This document shows, one piece after another, positions 6,667 through 9,515 of a DNA stretch of 9,515 bases. Source of the stretch: Lamprobacter sp046541315 (GTDB taxonomy: Bacteria > Pseudomonadota > Gammaproteobacteria > Chromatiales > Chromatiaceae); contig NZ_JBKHDN010000101.1 of assembly GCF_046541315.1 (NCBI RefSeq), positions 1-9,515 of the forward strand, given 5' to 3'. Position numbers and translations under genes: made by a program. Numbering within the stretch: the first letter of the stretch is position 1; each line of letters starts with the position of its first letter. The notes beneath the pieces were generated by a model. It saw only the letters and a program-made list of their open reading frames with translations, ran no database searches and had not been told where the DNA came from.

Positions 6667-8187
6667 ATGACCGACACGGCCGATCAGAAACCGGACACCA
6701 CCCCGAGCGCGCATCCGCCGGATTCCAGCCGGACAGGCCCTGCGTCGGCGCCCCGCTGCCTGGTGTTCGGCGCCAGCGGCTACATCGGCAGCCATCTGGT
6801 GCCGCGCCTGTTGGACGAAGGCAGCGCGGTGCGCGCGAGCAGTCGCAACGCCGCCGCGCTCAAGGCGCGCGGCTGGGAGGGCGTCGATTGCGTCGCCGCC
6901 GATGCGCTCGCTCCGGCGAGCCTGGCGCGCGCGCTCGATGGCATCGAGATCGCCTACTACCTGGTGCACTCGATGGCGGCGGGCAAGGATTTCGGCCGGC
7001 TCGATCTGGAAGCGGCGGCCAATTTCGCCGCCGCCGCCGAGCGCGCCGGGGTCGAACGCATCGTCTATCTCGGCGGCCTGGTCCCGGACGCTGCCGAGAG
7101 CGAGCACATCGTTTCGCGGCGCGATACCGGCGACATCCTGCGCCGTGGCAGGGTGCCGGTGACCGAACTGCGCGCCGGCATCATCGTCGGCCCCGGCTCG
7201 GCCGCGTTCGAGGTGATGCGCGATCTGGTCTATCACCTGCCGGTGATGATCACGCCGCGCTGGGTGCAGTCGAAGTCGCCACCATTGGCGCTCGACAACC
7301 TGCTGATGTACCTGGTACGGCTGCCGCAGATCAAGGCCAGCCGGGGGCGGATCTTCGATGCCGGCGGCCCCGAGACCCTGACCTATCGGCAGATGATGCG
7401 CATCCTCGCTGAGGTCGGCGGCCGCCGCCCGCCGCTGATCATTCCGGTGCCGATGCTGACGCCGACCCTGTCGGCCTATTGGCTGCGCTTCATCACTGCG
7501 GTGCCGACCAACATTGCTCGCGCCCTGATCGGCGGCCTCAAACACGACTTTTCCGCCGACGATGCCGAACTCAAGCGCCTAGTGCCGCAACAGCTGCTCG
7601 GCTTCCGCGAGGCGGTCGAGGCGGTATTCGCGGCCGAGCGCGAGAGCGCGCCCATCGTCGCGCGCTGGATCGAAGGAGCCTTTGCCGTGCGCCAACAACG
7701 CATCGACTATGCCTATTACGCCAAACGCGCCGGTGGTCGCGCCGAGACCTCGGCACCGCCGAGCGCGGTCTGGGAGCTGGTCTCCAGCATCGGTGGCAAC
7801 GAGGGCTGGTACTCCATGAACGGTCTCTGGAAGCTGCGCGATCTGATGGATCGGCTCGCCGGTGGCCCCGGCGGCCAGCACGGGCGTCGCCATCCGACCG
7901 ACTTGCGCGTTGGCGATCGCATCGGCTCCTGGAGCGTCATCGGCCTCGAGCCCGAGCGCCGCCTGAGCCTGGCCTTCGGCATGCGCGCACCGGGCGCCGG
8001 GATGCTCGAATTCGACCTCGAACCGCGCGCCGATGGCGGCACCAAGCTCAGCATCACCGCCTACTGGCACCCGGCTGGGGTTTGGGGCCTGGCCTATTGG
8101 TACGGTTTCCAGCCGGTGCATCGGTTCATCTTCAGCGGCACCGCGCGTGAGATCTGCCGACGCGCCGAGGCGCGCTCCCCGCGGTAG
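6667..8187 (+). CDS. NAD(P)-binding SDR-like protein with DUF2867 domain (YbjT-like)
   Basis: A 506-residue two-domain protein. Residues 1-28 are a Ser/Pro/Thr-rich, probably disordered lead. Residues 30-330 are an atypical short-chain dehydrogenase/NmrA-like Rossmann domain with the nucleotide loop GASGYIG (35-41), YYLVHSM (97-103) and YLGGL (134-138). Residues about 350-505 are DUF2867, recognisable from IGGNEGWYSMNGLWKLRDLMD, the GRRHP-D-R-GD-I-SW stretch and the PGAGMLEFDL strand. This arrangement matches E. coli YbjT, a putative NAD(P)-dependent oxidoreductase of unknown substrate; the C-terminal domain has a START/SRPBCC-like look and may bind a hydrophobic ligand (inference). A good ribosome site, GGTGGAGG (6655-6662), precedes the ATG and lies partly within a CCACCGGTGG palindrome (6650-6659). 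Confidence 0.88.
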   Translation: MTDTADQKPDTTPSAHPPDSSRTGPASAPRCLVFGASGYIGSHLVPRLLDEGSAVRASSRNAAALKARGWEGVDCVAADALAPASLARALDGIEIAYYLVHSMAAGKDFGRLDLEAAANFAAAAERAGVERIVYLGGLVPDAAESEHIVSRRDTGDILRRGRVPVTELRAGIIVGPGSAAFEVMRDLVYHLPVMITPRWVQSKSPPLALDNLLMYLVRLPQIKASRGRIFDAGGPETLTYRQMMRILAEVGGRRPPLIIPVPMLTPTLSAYWLRFITAVPTNIARALIGGLKHDFSADDAELKRLVPQQLLGFREAVEAVFAAERESAPIVARWIEGAFAVRQQRIDYAYYAKRAGGRAETSAPPSAVWELVSSIGGNEGWYSMNGLWKLRDLMDRLAGGPGGQHGRRHPTDLRVGDRIGSWSVIGLEPERRLSLAFGMRAPGAGMLEFDLEPRADGGTKLSITAYWHPAGVWGLAYWYGFQPVHRFIFSGTAREICRRAEARSPR

Positions 8188-8198
8188 GTCGTTCCATC

Positions 8199-8300
8199 AT
8201 GCCCTTCCCCTATGGCCTCAACGACTTCGCCACCCTCGGGCAAGAGGGCCATTTCCATCAGGAACGCAGCGCTCGTCTCCCCGCGGGAGGGCGTCACTAA
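8199..8300 (+). pseudogene. 5' remnant of an AAA-ATPase-like gene
   Basis: The ATG at 8199 opens 33 codons reading MPFPYGLNDFATLGQEGHFH and so on, ending at TAA 8298-8300. From memory this resembles the start of AAA-ATPase-like proteins with a C-terminal nuclease-like domain (PF09820/DUF1703), which open PYG-x-DF-x-L-x-x-EGY-x-Y-x-D-(K/R)-(T/S). The remainder, including the Walker-type RPRRFGKS segment, is absent before the CBS gene at 8405, so I read it as a gene remnant. The following bases in another frame (8290-8373) encode a short peptide I do not recognise. The similarity rests on a short motif and is not certain. Confidence 0.4.
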
Positions 8301-8342
8301 CTCGACCCTGAGCCTGTACTTTCTCAAGCATCTGCAACAGAG

Positions 8343-8363
8343 GATACTGGCTGGCAGGCCAGC
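8343..8363 (+). promoter_or_regulatory. weak -10 with an adjoining palindrome upstream of the CBS gene
   Basis: GATACT (8343-8348) resembles a -10 box, but there is no good -35. It is followed directly by the near-perfect palindrome GCTGGC-AG-GCCAGC (8350-8363), placed where an operator overlapping the transcription start would sit. A good Shine-Dalgarno (AAAGGAG, 8392-8398) then precedes the CBS start. The palindrome may be chance. Confidence 0.2.
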
Positions 8364-8404
8364 ACGACGCTGAAACAACCCCACGCAATCCAAAGGAGCC
8401 CAAC

Positions 8405-8794
8405 ATGCAGGTTAGCGACTACATGACCGCATCCCCGGTGACCATCGCGATGGACGCCGACTATCAAGACGCCTTCCAGATCATGGAGGAACGCGATTTG
8501 CATCACCTGCCGGTGGTCGATGCCGAGGGCGCCGTCATCGGCATCCTGACCCGACGCGATCTGCAACTGGCCGCGCGCTGCTTCAAGGAGGCGCCCGCCG
8601 AGGTGAGCGAGGTGATGCACAGCCCGGTGACGACCATCGCCCCCGATGCCGATCTCGCCGCTGCCGTCGATTGTATGCGCGGCGATCGGATCGGCTGCCT
8701 CCCCGTTTCGACCGACGGCGGCCACCAGATCGTTGGCATCATCACCGAGACCGATCTGCTGCGGGCCCTGGCCCAGCTGCTTGCGCAACGTTGA
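8405..8794 (+). CDS. stand-alone double-CBS-domain protein
   Basis: A 129-residue soluble protein consisting of just two CBS motifs (about 1-57 and 66-124), which fold together as a Bateman module. Each repeat starts with the usual (V/E)-x-x-M-x-x-(S/P)V and ends with the nucleotide-contacting G(I)-(L/I)-T-x-x-D pattern: GILTRRDL (46-53) and GIITETDLLR (111-120). Such modules bind AMP, ATP or related adenosyl ligands and regulate partner proteins; no attached catalytic domain is present, so the partner is unknown. The Shine-Dalgarno AAAGGAG lies 6 nt before the ATG. The gene appears to be a single transcription unit, with a strong hairpin about 50 bp after its stop and clpB next on the same strand. 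Confidence 0.9.
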   Translation: MQVSDYMTASPVTIAMDADYQDAFQIMEERDLHHLPVVDAEGAVIGILTRRDLQLAARCFKEAPAEVSEVMHSPVTTIAPDADLAAAVDCMRGDRIGCLPVSTDGGHQIVGIITETDLLRALAQLLAQR

Positions 8795-8840
8795 GTCGCG
8801 GCCTCATCGCCCTGGGCGTTGATTGGCAGGGGTAGGAACA

Positions 8841-8874
8841 GGCATCGGACGCCTTCGCCCCAAGGCCCGGTGCC
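8841..8874 (+). terminator. strong stem-loop between the CBS gene and clpB
   Basis: GGCATCGG (8841-8848) pairs with CCGGTGCC (8867-8874) with one G-U pair. Inside, after a 2-nt bulge, GCCTT (8851-8855) pairs with AAGGC (8862-8866) around a 6-nt loop, for 13 pairs in all. It lies between the CBS stop and the clpB promoter, where a terminator is expected, but no T-run follows, so termination could be weak or factor-dependent. Confidence 0.45.
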
Positions 8875-8897
8875 GACGAAACGCCCACCAACAACTG

Positions 8898-8924
8898 CTT
8901 GAATTCTCGCTAGGCCCGCCACAA
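8898..8924 (+). promoter_or_regulatory. candidate sigma-32 heat-shock promoter of clpB
   Basis: CTTGAA (8898-8903) matches the sigma-32 -35 core exactly. CGCCACAA (8917-8924), 13 bp downstream, partly matches the CCCCAT-type -10. The transcript would start near 8931, about 30 nt before the clpB ATG. ClpB genes are sigma-32 controlled in gammaproteobacteria, which supports the reading; the -10 is weak. Confidence 0.5.
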
Positions 8925-8961
8925 CTCGTCGAAAACCTTAGAGTTTGCCGGAGATACGCAC

Positions 8962-9515
<554 letters not shown>

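Overview
The window comes from a GC-rich chromosome with very high G/C at third codon positions. Protein content and gene order point to a gammaproteobacterium, most likely a purple-sulfur-bacterium relative (Chromatiaceae or nearby). This is inferred from the conserved block lptM-lysA-dapF-DUF484-xerC and from a ClpB N-terminus very close to the gammaproteobacterial form. No rRNA, tRNA, CRISPR array or intact insertion sequence was seen.

Layout. Positions 1-195 (+) hold the last 20 codons of an unidentified gene and a possible 44-residue ORF that begins inside its stop codon. Positions 156-4596 (-) form a compact cluster, read right to left: a 42-residue membrane miniprotein, lptM (LPS-translocon lipoprotein), lysA and dapF (last steps of diaminopimelate/lysine synthesis), a DUF484 gene overlapping dapF by 4 bp, and xerC (chromosome-dimer recombinase). 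A plausible sigma-70 promoter (4655-4683) lies upstream of the miniprotein and may drive the whole cluster. Positions 4722-5246 (-) encode an exported lipoprotein L,D-transpeptidase of the YkuD family. So diaminopimelate supply, LPS-export maturation and cell-wall crosslinking genes sit side by side.

Positions 5247-5559 are a divergent control region with an extended -10 element for each direction. On the + strand follow a membrane-anchored alpha/beta hydrolase (5560-6621), a YbjT-like NAD(P)-binding/DUF2867 protein (6667-8187), an apparent remnant of an AAA-ATPase-like gene (8199-8300), a stand-alone double-CBS protein (8405-8794), and the start of clpB (8962 to the window edge) behind a sigma-32-like promoter.

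Most of the window is ordinary housekeeping DNA, and I found no undescribed multi-gene system. The most unusual signal is that xerC and lysA each carry an in-frame, disordered, charged insert built from 12-bp tandem repeats (704-751 and 3123-3158), in loops where these enzymes are normally short. Secondary points are the conserved-looking miniprotein ahead of lptM, a strong hairpin between those two genes, and the AAA-ATPase-like gene debris.
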